Shown: positions 1 to 8,426 of the stretch, in pieces
Numbering within the stretch: the stretch's first letter is position 1
How the letters are laid out: the number at the start of each line of letters is the position of its first letter
The notes under the pieces: model-generated
The model's input: only the letters and a program-made list of their open reading frames with translations
What the model was told of the DNA's origin: nothing
Databases searched by the model: none
From: CADCTP01 sp963849885
Lineage (GTDB): Bacteria > Actinomycetota > Actinomycetes > Mycobacteriales > CADCTP01
Assembly: GCA_963849885.1 (NCBI GenBank)
Contig: CAWKIV010000015.1
Coordinates: 69,121 to 133,120, forward strand
DNA: 64,000 nt
Direction of reading: 5' to 3'
Translations under genes and position numbers: made by a program

Positions 1-362
1 GAGGTGTTGGTGGCCAGGATCGTGTCCGGCGGGCAGACCGCGTCCAGCCGGGTGAACAGCTCGCGCTTGAGGTCGAGCCGCTCCGGCACCGCCTCGATCA
101 CCAGCTCGACGTTCTTGAGGTCGTCGACCGAGGTGCCGAACGCGATCCGGCCGAGCAGCTCGGCCTGCTCGGTCTCGGTGAGCTTGCCGCGCTGCACGGC
201 CCGGCCGGTCGACCCCTCGAGGTGCCCGCGGCCGCGCTCCAGGGCCTCGGCGTCCTTCTCCACCGCGACCACGTCGAGCCCGGACCGGGCCAGCACCTCG
301 GCGATGCCGGCCCCCATGGTGCCGAGCCCGATCACGCCCACGGTGGAGAAGTGCCGTCCCAT
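1..362 (-). CDS. 3-hydroxyacyl-CoA dehydrogenase, N-terminal part (cut by window edge)
   Basis: This is the first ~120 residues of an NAD-dependent 3-hydroxyacyl-CoA (probably 3-hydroxybutyryl-CoA) dehydrogenase, which interconverts 3-hydroxyacyl-CoA and 3-ketoacyl-CoA. A Rossmann motif, VGVIGLGTMGAGIAEVLA, starts at residue ~8. An acidic residue in VVAVEKD (~residue 35) would bind the NAD ribose. The later stretch VELVIEAVPERLDLKRELF is the usual family segment. The start is the ATG at 362. The rest of the gene lies left of the window. The ethylmalonyl-CoA mutase-type gene at 8,419 may act in the same four-carbon acyl-CoA metabolism, but that link is inference. Confidence 0.88.
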   Translation of the reverse strand, partial: MGRHFSTVGVIGLGTMGAGIAEVLARSGLDVVAVEKDAEALERGRGHLEGSTGRAVQRGKLTETEQAELLGRIAFGTSVDDLKNVELVIEAVPERLDLKRELFTRLDAVCPPDTILATNT

Positions 363-476
363 TTCGGGAGTGTGACACGCGCCGCGGGCCGGCGGACCGG
401 CCCGCGACGAAGGCCACACCGCCTGCTCAGCGCTTCGGGAAGTGCCGCAGCGCGCCGGGATCGGTGACGATCGCGG

Positions 477-644
477 TCAGCTGGTCCAGCGAGAGCACCA
501 GGCCAGGTAGAGCCGGACGAACGCGGCCTGGGTCAGCTCCTCGGCCTCGTGCCAGTCGCCGCAGAGCAGGTACGCCGTGCGTCGGAGTGGCCGGTAGCGC
601 TCCTCGTAGTAGCCCGCGAACCGGTCCGCGTCGGTGGTGCGCAT
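477..644 (-). pseudogene. Truncated SigE-family ECF sigma factor
   Basis: A 55-codon frame starts at ATG 644 behind a strong GAGGAGG ribosome site. It encodes the start of region 2 of a SigE-family ECF sigma factor: YYEERYRPLRRTAYLLCGDW, then a segment matching EAEELTQAAFVRLYLAW. It then stops at 477. Region 2.4, region 3 and region 4 are absent in all frames down to 427. The good ribosome site and intact first 50 codons suggest recent decay. I cannot exclude a small functional remnant. Confidence 0.6.
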
Positions 645-690
645 CGTCCTCCTCGGTCACCCCCTTCTATCCGGGTGGCCGGGGAAAGGT

Positions 691-2190
691 TCAACGGCGC
701 CGGCGCGGGGCCCGGCCGTAGACGGCGCCGACGACCATGATCAGCCGCTTGATCGCGGCCGGGTGCCGGTCGAAGCGGGTGACGTCGACGACGGACGGGA
801 AGCGCTGCCGGGTGACCGCCTTGGACCGGGCGAACTCGCGCAGCCCGTCCTCGCCGTGGATCCGGCCGAAGCCGGAGTCGCCGACCCCGCCGAAGGGCAG
901 CGCGCCGACCCCGCTGAACGTGAGCACCGAGTTGACGCTGGCCATCCCGGACCGCAGCCGGTAGGCGATCTCCTCGCCCCGGGCCTTGGCGAAGACCGAG
1001 GCCCCGAGCCCGTACGCGGACGCGTTGGCCTTCCGCACCGCCTCGTCCGCGTCCCGCACCCGGGTCACCGTCAGCGTCGGGCCGAAGGTCTCCTCCCGGA
1101 CCGCGGCGGAGTCCTCCGGCACGTCCACCAGCACCACCGGGTCCACGTACGGCGGGCGGACCGAGTCGGCGCCGCCGACCACCGCCCGGCCGCCGCGGTC
1201 CAGCGCGTCGGTGACGTGCCGGCGGATCACGTCCACCTGGGACGGCATGGTCGCCGGACCGTACGCGGCCTCCCGGTCGTCGCCCGGCCGCAGCAGCGCC
1301 GCCTTGGCGGCCAGCGCGCGGACGAAGTCGTCGTAGACCGCGGTGTGCACGTACACCCGCTCGATGCCGACGCAGGTCTGGCCGGCGTTGGCCATGCCGC
1401 CCCACAGCGCCGCGGTGGCCGCGGCGGCCACGTCGGCGTCGGCGTCCACCACCATGGCGTCCTTGCCGCCGCACTCCAGCAGCACCGGGGTGAGCGTCTC
1501 GGCGCAGGCGGCCATGATCTTCTTGGCCGTCGCGGTGGAGCCGGTGAAGGCGATCTTGTCCACTCCGGACCGGCACAGCGCCGCGCCGGTCTCCCCGCCG
1601 CCGGTGAGCAGCTGAAGCACCGGCTGCTCGGGCACCACGTGCGCGAACGAGCGGACCAGCCACTCGCCCACCGCCGGGGTGTACTCGGACGGCTTGAACA
1701 CCACCGCGTTGCCGGCCGCCAGCGCATACCCGATCGAGCCCATCGGGGTGAAGACCGGGTAGTTCCACGGGCCGATCACGCCGATCACCCCGTACGGCTG
1801 GTATTCCAGCGTCGCCGCGTGGTTGGCCAGCAGCAGCCCGGGACGGACCCGGCGCCGGCCGAGCACCCGCTCCGCGTTGGCCGGCGCCCAGGTCAGGTGC
1901 TCGATGGTGCTGGCGATCTCGATCACCGCGTCGTCCACCGGCTTGCCGCCCTCGCGGTGCACCAGCTCGGCCAGCTCGGCCACCTTGCCGGCCAGCTGCA
2001 CCCGCCAGGCCTTCAGCCGCTCGGCCCGGCCGGCGAAGCCCAGCCCGGCCCACCACTCCGCCGCGGCCCGGGCCCGCTCCACAGTGGACCGCACCGCGGC
2101 CGCGTCCTGCACCGGGAAGCGGCCGACCAGCTCGCCGCTGGCCGGGTCGGTGGAGTCGAAGGTCTCCGCCCGACTGTCCACAGTGGTCAT
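691..2190 (-). CDS. Aldehyde dehydrogenase (succinate-semialdehyde dehydrogenase-like)
   Basis: A full-length (499 aa) NAD(P)-dependent aldehyde dehydrogenase that oxidises an aldehyde to its acid. Features in order are PYGVIGVIGPWNYPVF (cofactor/substrate region, ~residue 135), VVFKPSEYTP, the FTGSTATAKK NAD-binding loop, the general base Glu in LLECGGKDAM, and the catalytic Cys in NAGQTCVGIERV. The C-terminus is basic (GRAPRRRR). The start ATG at 2190 overlaps the stop of the upstream GMC oxidoreductase by 4 bases (ATGA), so the two are very likely co-transcribed and translationally coupled. An alcohol-to-aldehyde-to-acid relay is a natural reading. The substrate cannot be read from sequence. 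Confidence 0.93.
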   Translation of the reverse strand: MTTVDSRAETFDSTDPASGELVGRFPVQDAAAVRSTVERARAAAEWWAGLGFAGRAERLKAWRVQLAGKVAELAELVHREGGKPVDDAVIEIASTIEHLTWAPANAERVLGRRRVRPGLLLANHAATLEYQPYGVIGVIGPWNYPVFTPMGSIGYALAAGNAVVFKPSEYTPAVGEWLVRSFAHVVPEQPVLQLLTGGGETGAALCRSGVDKIAFTGSTATAKKIMAACAETLTPVLLECGGKDAMVVDADADVAAAATAALWGGMANAGQTCVGIERVYVHTAVYDDFVRALAAKAALLRPGDDREAAYGPATMPSQVDVIRRHVTDALDRGGRAVVGGADSVRPPYVDPVVLVDVPEDSAAVREETFGPTLTVTRVRDADEAVRKANASAYGLGASVFAKARGEEIAYRLRSGMASVNSVLTFSGVGALPFGGVGDSGFGRIHGEDGLREFARSKAVTRQRFPSVVDVTRFDRHPAAIKRLIMVVGAVYGRAPRRRR

Positions 2191-3830
2191 CGGGTCGCTC
2201 CCGTCGTCGCGGTGGGCAGGCCGGCTCCGGCCGGCAGGGGATCGGCGGGCAGCGGGGCCCGGCCGCGGATCAGGTCGGCGGCGCGCTCGGCGACCGCGAT
2301 CACCGGTGCGTTGGTGTTGCCGCGGGGCACGGTCGGCATCACGGCGGCGTCCACCACCCGCAGCCCGGCCACCCCCCGCACCCGCAGCTCCGGGTCCACC
2401 ACCGGCCCGATCGCGCAGGTGCCGACCGGGTGGTAGAGCGTCTCGGTGCCGGCCCGGACCGCCTCCCGGACGTCCGCGTCGGACCGGGCGTCCGGGCCGG
2501 GCAGGCACGGCCGGTCCACGAACCGGGCCAGCGGCCCCCGGGACGCGATGTCCTGCGCCACCCGCACGCCGGCCACCATGGCGTCCAGGTCGGCCGGCTC
2601 GGTGTAGTAGCCGGCGTCCACCGCCGGCCGCCAGCGCGGGTCGGCCGAGCGCAGCGTCAGCCGGCCGCGGCTGCGCACGTGCACCACCGTCGGCGCGATG
2701 GTCAGGCCGACCCCGGGCGGCGGGGTGAGCCCGTGGTTGGCCGCGATCGCCGGCACCACCATGAACTGGACGTCCGGCGCCGGCAGCCCGCCGGTGGTCC
2801 GGACGAACCCGCCGGACTCGGAGACGTTCGAGGTCAGCGGCCCGCGGTGGCCGGCGAACCAGCGCAGCAGGTTGCCCGGCGTCTCGGCCTGGTGCAGGTC
2901 GGTGGTGCCCCGGGTGAACCAGCTGACCGGCACGTACGGGTGGTCCTGCAGTCCCTCCCCGACCCCGGGCAGGTCGACGGCGACGGCGATGCCGTGCTCG
3001 CGCAGCTGCGCGGCCGGCCCGATGCCGGACAGCAGCAGCAGCTGCGGGCTGTGCACGGCGCCGGCGGCCAGCACCACCTCCCGCTCCGCCCGGACGGTCC
3101 GCTCCTCGCCGCGGTGCCGGTAGACCACGCCGGTGGCCCGGTCGCCGTCGAGGACCACGCGGCTGGCCGGCGCGTCGGTCAGCACGGTCAGGTTGGGCCG
3201 GCGCAGCGCCGGCCGCAGGTACGCGTCCGCCGCCGACCAGCGCCGCCCGCCCCGCTGGGTGACCTGGTGCCGGCCGGCGCCGTCCTGGCTCGCGCCGTTG
3301 AAGTCGTCGTTGGCCGGCAGCCCGGCCGCGGCGGCCGAGCCGAGGTAGGCCTCGGTCAGCTCGTGCACCTGGCGCAGGTCCTCCACCCGCAGCGGCCCGC
3401 CGGTCCCGTGGTACGGCCCGGTGAGCCGGGCGTTGTCCTCGGCTCGCTTGAAGTACGGAAGGACGTCCGCGTAGCCCCAGCCGGCGGCGCCGTGCTCGTC
3501 CCGCCAGCCGTCGTAGTCGGCCGGGGCGCCCCGCATGTAGATCATCGCGTTGAGCGACGAGCAGCCGCCCAGCATCCGCCCGCGCGGCCAGTAGAGCCGG
3601 CGGCCGTGCAGCTCGGCCTGCTCCTCGGTGCTGACGTCCCAGTCCCGCTCGGTCTTGAAGAGCTTGTAGAACGCGGCCGGGATGCGCACCTCCGGCACGT
3701 CGTCCGGCGGCCCGGCCTCCAGCAGCAGCACCCGGCTGCCCGGGTCCTCGGACAGCCGGCCGGCCAGCACGCAGCCCGCGCTGCCCGCCCCGACCACGAC
3801 GTAGTCGTACGTGCGCTCCACGGCGCTCAC
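2187..3830 (-). CDS. GMC-family FAD-dependent alcohol oxidoreductase (choline dehydrogenase-like)
   Basis: A 547-aa glucose-methanol-choline family flavoprotein. The FAD dinucleotide fold DYVVVGAGSAGCVLAGRL is at residue ~9. The second signature GGCSSLNAMIYMRG, the AGAVHSPQLLLLSGIGP segment, and the C-terminal catalytic pair (His in HPVGTCAIG, Asn in PRGNTNAPV) are all present. It would oxidise a primary alcohol, passing electrons to oxygen or a carrier. I chose GTG 3830, which has AGG about 7 bases upstream; GTG 3821 is an alternative. The downstream aldehyde dehydrogenase overlaps it by 4 bases, resembling betA/betB-type two-step pathways. Choline itself is not proven as substrate. Confidence 0.9.
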   Translation of the reverse strand: MSAVERTYDYVVVGAGSAGCVLAGRLSEDPGSRVLLLEAGPPDDVPEVRIPAAFYKLFKTERDWDVSTEEQAELHGRRLYWPRGRMLGGCSSLNAMIYMRGAPADYDGWRDEHGAAGWGYADVLPYFKRAEDNARLTGPYHGTGGPLRVEDLRQVHELTEAYLGSAAAAGLPANDDFNGASQDGAGRHQVTQRGGRRWSAADAYLRPALRRPNLTVLTDAPASRVVLDGDRATGVVYRHRGEERTVRAEREVVLAAGAVHSPQLLLLSGIGPAAQLREHGIAVAVDLPGVGEGLQDHPYVPVSWFTRGTTDLHQAETPGNLLRWFAGHRGPLTSNVSESGGFVRTTGGLPAPDVQFMVVPAIAANHGLTPPPGVGLTIAPTVVHVRSRGRLTLRSADPRWRPAVDAGYYTEPADLDAMVAGVRVAQDIASRGPLARFVDRPCLPGPDARSDADVREAVRAGTETLYHPVGTCAIGPVVDPELRVRGVAGLRVVDAAVMPTVPRGNTNAPVIAVAERAADLIRGRAPLPADPLPAGAGLPTATTGATR

Positions 3831-3947
3831 GCTACCTGCGGGTAACGTGAAACGGACAGGCCGTCGTTCGGCCGGTCGCCGTTCGGCAGATCGGCCCAGC
3901 GGGTAGGTCAACGGGGAGACTGCCGTCCCGCCGCGTAGGAGACCGCG

Positions 3948-4691
3948 ATGACCACCAGCGACACCGACCGGCACGACTCCGCGGAGACGCGTCCCGTGCC
4001 GCCGGTCCGCCGCGGGGCGACCCGCTGGGGCCCCGGCGCGGTCCGCCGCGGCGTGCTGCGGACGGTCGCCACCGGGGCGGCGATCCTGCTGGTCGCCCTG
4101 CTGGCCCTGCTCGGGCTGCGGTCGATCGCCGGCTGGCCGTCGTTCGGGGACAAGGAGATCGACCGCAGCGGCCCGGCCGTGCTCACCGCGATGCGCGACC
4201 TGTCCGAGTACCACGCCGCCGCGGGGCAGTACCAGGTCGTCATCGACATCGAGCAGGACGCCAAGTTCCTGCCGGACATCCTCAAGGGCAAGCGGACGAT
4301 CTTCCTGGCGATCGGCTCGGTGGACGCGTTCGTGGACTTCCGCCAGCTGGGCGACGACGCGGTGACGATCTCCGAGGACCGCCGGACGGTGACGCTCCGG
4401 CTGCCGAAGGCGCAGCTGTCCCAGCCCAACGTCGACCCGCAGCAGAGCCGGGTGCTCAACCAGGACCTCGGCGTGATCGACCGGCTCGGCGGGCTGTTCT
4501 CCGACCAGCCCAACCCGCAGAACCAGCAGATGTACGTGCTGGCCCAGCAGCGGCTCGCCGAGGCCGCCACCCAGGTCGGCCTGCAGGCGAAGGCCGAGGA
4601 GAACACCCGGGTCACCCTCGAGAAGCTGATGCGCTCCCTGGGCTTCACCGAGGTCAAGATCACCTTCGTCGACCCCTCCGCCGGCGGCTGA
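3948..4691 (+). CDS. DUF4230 membrane-anchored protein
   Basis: A 247-aa protein with a ~45-residue Arg/Pro-rich cytoplasmic start, one membrane segment (VATGAAILLVALLALLGLRS, about residues 40-60) and an extracytoplasmic DUF4230-type domain: ALTAMRDLSEYHAA, VVIDIEQDAKFLPDILKG, then TVTLRLPKAQLSQPNVDPQQ. The family has no established function. The start ATG at 3948 follows a GTAGGAGAC ribosome site. The divergent GMC/aldehyde dehydrogenase operon begins 118 bases away, so both share this promoter region. The 68-bp repeat begins just after the stop. Confidence 0.8.
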   Translation: MTTSDTDRHDSAETRPVPPVRRGATRWGPGAVRRGVLRTVATGAAILLVALLALLGLRSIAGWPSFGDKEIDRSGPAVLTAMRDLSEYHAAAGQYQVVIDIEQDAKFLPDILKGKRTIFLAIGSVDAFVDFRQLGDDAVTISEDRRTVTLRLPKAQLSQPNVDPQQSRVLNQDLGVIDRLGGLFSDQPNPQNQQMYVLAQQRLAEAATQVGLQAKAEENTRVTLEKLMRSLGFTEVKITFVDPSAGG

Positions 4692-4702
4692 CCCACCCCC
4701 AC

Positions 4703-4770
4703 CCCGCCGATCTTGGTTGACTCAACGCCATGCGGCAGTCCATGGCGTTGACATGACCAAGATCGACGGG
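4703..4770 (+). repeat. 68-bp repeat, copy 1, with terminal inverted repeats; carries the next gene's start codon
   Basis: Exactly 68 bases lie between CCCGCCGATCTTGGT on the left and ACCAAGATCGACGGG on the right. The two ends are inverted repeats with one mismatch, and further inner pairing (AACGCCATG with CATGGCGTT) gives a long hairpin. A second 68-bp copy lies at 27134-27201 in the other orientation, with 56 of 68 positions matching by my count. Bases 1-18 and 45-63 of the unit are identical. The ATG at 4753-4755 inside the right arm starts the next gene (MTKIDG). It could be a small mobile repeat or a terminator-plus-start module. Confidence 0.85.
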
Positions 4771-5328
4771 AAGTGGGTGGCGGTCGGGCTGCTGGTCGGC
4801 ACGGTGGGGCAGCTGCTCGTCGCCACTCTGGTGCCGGGGCTGCCGCAGTTCGAGGGCAAGGCGTTCGCCGGCCGGCTGCTCGCCTACCCGGTGCTGATGC
4901 TGCTGGTGCCGGCACTGTGGGCGCTGGCCCGGCACCGCCGCGGCGGCCGGGAGCCGCTCCCCTGGGGTGCCTTCGCGCTGCTCATGCTGCCCTTCTTCGT
5001 CGACGTCACCGGCAACACCCTCGACCTGTACGACCGGGTCGGCTGGTGGGACGACGCCAACCACCTGGTCAACTGGCTCTTCCTGGCCCTCGGCGCCGGG
5101 CTGCTGCTGGCCCGCGGCGGGGTCCGGCCGCGGTGGGCGCTCGGCCTGCTGGTGGCCGGCGTCGGCGCCCTGCTCGCGGTCGGCTGGGAGGTCGGCGAGT
5201 GGGCCACCTTCATCCGGCACGGCACCGAGCTGGACACCGCGTACACCGACACGCTCGGTGACGAGGTGCTGGGCTGCCTCGGCGCCGCGGTGGCCGGCGT
5301 GGTCGTGGCCCGGCGGGCGCCCGACTAG
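4753..5328 (+). CDS. YjdF/DUF2238-like integral membrane protein
   Basis: A 191-aa protein with five or six hydrophobic helices. The segment GWWDDANHLVNWLF, followed by GWEVGEWATFIRHGTELDTA and then DTLGDEVLGCLGAAVAG, gives the acidic/His pattern typical of YjdF-like (DUF2238) membrane proteins, which have no settled function. Its first six codons (MTKIDG) come from the right arm of the 68-bp repeat. An in-frame start upstream (4717, inside the same repeat) is possible but lacks a ribosome site. The following DUF885 gene starts 10 bases after its stop. Confidence 0.75.
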   Translation: MTKIDGKWVAVGLLVGTVGQLLVATLVPGLPQFEGKAFAGRLLAYPVLMLLVPALWALARHRRGGREPLPWGAFALLMLPFFVDVTGNTLDLYDRVGWWDDANHLVNWLFLALGAGLLLARGGVRPRWALGLLVAGVGALLAVGWEVGEWATFIRHGTELDTAYTDTLGDEVLGCLGAAVAGVVVARRAPD

Positions 5329-5338
5329 TTTCGGGGTC

Positions 5339-6982
5339 GTGGCGAGCCCTGTCTTCGAACTCTGCGACCGGTACGTGACCGAGCTGGCGGCCCTGGACCC
5401 GGTGTGGGCGACCATGCGCGGGGTGGCCGGCCCAGCCGGCGCCGGCACCGACTACGGCCCGGACGGGCACGACGCCCGGGCAGACCTGATGCGCCGCACG
5501 CTCGCCGAGCTGGGCCCGCTGCCGCGGGAGTCGGCCGCCGACGAGGCGGCCGCGGCGTTCCTGCGCGGGCGGCTGCAGGCGGAGCTGGACTGGCACGACA
5601 CCGGCGAGCCGCTGCGGCTGCTGCGCTCCCCGTTCGGCCCGCTGGCGACCGTGCGGGACAGCGTCGAGCTGGTCGCCCGCGGCGCGGACGGCCCGGAGCC
5701 GGTGCTGGCCCGGCTGGCCGCGGTGCCGGCGATGCTGGACAGCTGGCGGCGCAGCCTGGCGCTCGGGCTCGACCGGGGTCTGCCGGCGGCCCGCCGGCAG
5801 GCGGTCGAGTCGGCCGACCAGGCCGACCGGTACGCGGCCGGCGCCACCCACGACGCCGTCGTCCGCGCGTGCGGCGACGGCCCGCGGGCCGGTGAGCTGG
5901 CCGCCGCCGCGGCCGCCGCACACGCCGCGTACGCGGAGGTGGCCCGCTGGCTGCGGACCGAGTACGCGCCGCGGGCGGCCGAGGCGGACGGGGTCGGGCC
6001 GGAGCGGCACGCCGTCGCCCGGCGGCTGATGCTGGGCGCCGACCTCGACCCGGTGGAGTCGTCCGAGTGGGCCTGGGCCGAGCTGCACCGGATCGAGGAC
6101 GAGCTGGCCGCGGAGGCCGACCGGGTGCGGCCCGGCGCCTCGCCCGCCGAGGCGGCCGCGCTGCTGGACGAGACCGACGTGGTCACCGGCGCGGACGCGT
6201 ACCGGGGCTGGCTGCAGGAGCAGCACGACGCCGCCATCGACCGGCTGGCCGGCGTGCACTTCGACATCGCGCCGCCGCTGCGGACGGTCGACGCCACGCT
6301 GGCGATCGGGTCCAGCTCCGGCTCGCCGTACTACACGCCGCCGGACGAGGCCTTCACCCGGCCGGGCCGGACCTGGTGGCCGCTGGGCGGGCGGGACCGG
6401 TTCGGGGTGTGGGCCGAGCAGACGACCGTGTTCCACGAGGGCGTGCCCGGCCACCACCTGCAGCTCGGCCAGGCCCGGGTGCTCGGCGACCGGCTGTCCC
6501 GGCACCAGCGGGTCGGCGGGGTGCCCGGGCACTCCGAGGGCTGGGCGCTGTACGCGGAGCGGCTGGCCGACGAGCTCGGCTGGTTCGACACCCCGGGCCG
6601 GCGGCTCGGCATGCTCAAGGCGTCCGCGCTGCGGGCCGCCCGGGTCGTCATCGACATCGGCCTGCACCTGGACCTGCCGCTGCCGGCCGCGGAAGCCGAC
6701 CGGCACGGTCCGAAGTGGACCTTCGCGGTGGCGACCGAGGTGCTGCGCGACCGTGGCCGGATCGCCGCGCACCGGCTGCACCCGGAGGTGGTCCGCTACT
6801 GCGGCTGGCCGGCCCAGGCGACCGCGTACAAGCTGGGTGAGCGGGCCTGGCTGGCCGCCCGGGACGAGGCCCGGGCCCGGCTCGGCGCCGGCTTCGACCT
6901 CAAGCGCTGGCACACCGCCGCGCTGGCGCTCGGGCCGGTCGAGCTGGACTCCCTCCCGACCGCCCTCCGGACCGCCGCCTGA
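5339..6982 (+). CDS. DUF885 family metallohydrolase
   Basis: A 547-aa DUF885 protein. The family resembles M32-like zinc carboxypeptidases. The HEGVPGHHLQL zinc motif lies at residue ~365, preceded by YYTPPDEAF and followed by HSEGWALYAERLADELG, with the third-ligand Glu region in EGWALY. No signal peptide is visible, so it is probably cytoplasmic. The start is GTG 5339 (ASPVFELCDRYV follows), because the upstream membrane-protein gene stops at 5328. Hydrolysis of a peptide or amide is the likely reaction, but no substrate is known. Its stop lies 4 bases from that of convergent nucS. Confidence 0.85.
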   Translation: MASPVFELCDRYVTELAALDPVWATMRGVAGPAGAGTDYGPDGHDARADLMRRTLAELGPLPRESAADEAAAAFLRGRLQAELDWHDTGEPLRLLRSPFGPLATVRDSVELVARGADGPEPVLARLAAVPAMLDSWRRSLALGLDRGLPAARRQAVESADQADRYAAGATHDAVVRACGDGPRAGELAAAAAAAHAAYAEVARWLRTEYAPRAAEADGVGPERHAVARRLMLGADLDPVESSEWAWAELHRIEDELAAEADRVRPGASPAEAAALLDETDVVTGADAYRGWLQEQHDAAIDRLAGVHFDIAPPLRTVDATLAIGSSSGSPYYTPPDEAFTRPGRTWWPLGGRDRFGVWAEQTTVFHEGVPGHHLQLGQARVLGDRLSRHQRVGGVPGHSEGWALYAERLADELGWFDTPGRRLGMLKASALRAARVVIDIGLHLDLPLPAAEADRHGPKWTFAVATEVLRDRGRIAAHRLHPEVVRYCGWPAQATAYKLGERAWLAARDEARARLGAGFDLKRWHTAALALGPVELDSLPTALRTAA

Positions 6983-6986
6983 CGCG

Positions 6987-7646
6987 TCAGAAGAGCCGGC
7001 TGGACGGGTCGTCCACGCCGCGCAGCGCGTCGTAGTCGAGCGTCACGCAGGCGATGCCCCGGTCCGTGGCCAGCACCCGGGCCTGCGGGGTGATCGCCTG
7101 CGCGGCGAAGATGCCGCGGACCGGGGCGAGCACCGGGTCCCGGTTCATCAGCTCCAGGTAGCGGGTGAGCTGCTCCACCCCGTCGATCTCGCCGCGCCGC
7201 TTGATCTCCACCGCGACGCTGGCCCCGGTGGCGTCCCGGCAGAGGATGTCCACCGGCCCGATCGCGGTCGGGTGCTCCCGGCGGACCAGCCGGTAGCCCT
7301 CGCCCAGGGTGGAGATCTGCTCGGCCAGCAGCCGCTGCAGCTCGGCCTCCACGCCGTCCTTGACCAGCCCGGGGTCGGTGCCCAGCTCGTGCGAGGAGTC
7401 GTGCAGCACCTCCGCCAGCGTGACCAGCAGCTGCTCGCCGGCCTTGTTGGTCACCGTCCAGCGGCCCGGCTCCTCGCGCAGCGTGCACGGCGGGCTCATC
7501 CAGTTCAGCGGCTTGTACGCGCGGTCGTCGGCGTGGATCGACACCGACCCGTCCGCCTTGACCAGCAGCAGCCGCGGCGCCATCGGCAGGTGGGCGGTCA
7601 GCCGGCCCACGTAGTCCACGCTGCACCGGGCGACGACCAGTCTCAC
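6987..7646 (-). CDS. nucS: Mismatch-specific endonuclease NucS/EndoMS
   Basis: A 219-aa protein close to the actinobacterial NucS length. NucS cleaves both strands at G-T and related mismatches and replaces MutS-MutL repair in many actinobacteria. It begins RLVVARCSVDYVGRLTAHLP and carries the RecB-like nuclease motifs Asp in PVDILCRD, Glu-X-Lys in VAVEIKRRG, and QLTRYLELMNRD. The C-terminus ends DPSSRLF, consistent with the sliding-clamp-binding tail of the family. The start is GTG 7646, which matches the family N-terminus. It is divergent from the DUF2071 gene. Confidence 0.95.
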   Translation of the reverse strand: MRLVVARCSVDYVGRLTAHLPMAPRLLLVKADGSVSIHADDRAYKPLNWMSPPCTLREEPGRWTVTNKAGEQLLVTLAEVLHDSSHELGTDPGLVKDGVEAELQRLLAEQISTLGEGYRLVRREHPTAIGPVDILCRDATGASVAVEIKRRGEIDGVEQLTRYLELMNRDPVLAPVRGIFAAQAITPQARVLATDRGIACVTLDYDALRGVDDPSSRLF

Positions 7647-7670
7647 GGTGTCGCAGGCTACACAGGAGGC

Positions 7671-8426
7671 ATGCAGCCCGAGCCGCTGACACCGACCGCG
7701 CCGCGCCCGGTCGGCCGCACGGTCTTCACCCAGGCCTGGCGGGACCTCACCTTCGTGCACTGGGCGGTCGACCCGGCGCTGGTGGCGCCGCTGCTGCCGG
7801 CCGGGGTGCGGCCGGACCTGCTGGACGGGGCGACCCCGCTGGGGCTGGTGGCGTTCCGGATGCGGGACGTCGGGATCGGGCCGGGCCCGGCGGTGCCGTA
7901 CTTCGGCTCGTTCGCGGAGACGAACGTGCGGCTCTACACCGTGGACACGCGCGGCCGGCGCGGGGTCTTCTTCCTGTCCCTGGACGCCACCCGGCTGGTG
8001 CCGGTGCTGGTCGCGCGGGCGCTGGGCGTGCCGTACTCGTGGTCGCGGATGGCGGTGGCGGCGGCCGGCGACACCCGGACCTACACCTGCCGGCGGCGCT
8101 GGCCCGGGCCGCGCGGCGCGGCCAGCCGGCTCGCCGTCCGGATCGGCGCGGCGGTGACCGCGCCGACCGAGCTGGAGCGCTTCGTGACCGCCCGCTGGGG
8201 GCTGCACCTGTCCGGCCGGCCCGTGCTCTCCCGCGGCAGCCGCCCGGCCACCGCCTACTGGCCGAACGAGCACCCCGAGTGGCCGCTGCACCGGGCCGAC
8301 CTGCTCGACCTCGACGACGGCCTGGTCGCCGCCACCGGCCTGCCCGCGCCCACCACCCCGCCCACCAGCGTCCTCTGGTCCCCCGGCGTGCCCGTCCGCT
8401 TCGGTCCCAAGCGCCCCGTCAGCTGA
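7671..8426 (+). CDS. YqjF/DUF2071 family protein
   Basis: A 251-aa DUF2071 (YqjF-like) protein with an acetoacetate-decarboxylase-like fold. It begins with the family pattern of a hydrophobic ...FTQAWRDLTFVHWAVDPALV segment, then LLPAGVRPDLLDG, FRMRDVGIGPGPAVPYFGSF, ETNVRLYTVD, and RRGVFFLSLDA. Function is unestablished. The start ATG 7671 has a textbook AGGAGG immediately upstream. Its stop codon overlaps the 3' end of the convergent B12-mutase gene by 8 bases. Confidence 0.85.
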   Translation: MQPEPLTPTAPRPVGRTVFTQAWRDLTFVHWAVDPALVAPLLPAGVRPDLLDGATPLGLVAFRMRDVGIGPGPAVPYFGSFAETNVRLYTVDTRGRRGVFFLSLDATRLVPVLVARALGVPYSWSRMAVAAAGDTRTYTCRRRWPGPRGAASRLAVRIGAAVTAPTELERFVTARWGLHLSGRPVLSRGSRPATAYWPNEHPEWPLHRADLLDLDDGLVAATGLPAPTTPPTSVLWSPGVPVRFGPKRPVS

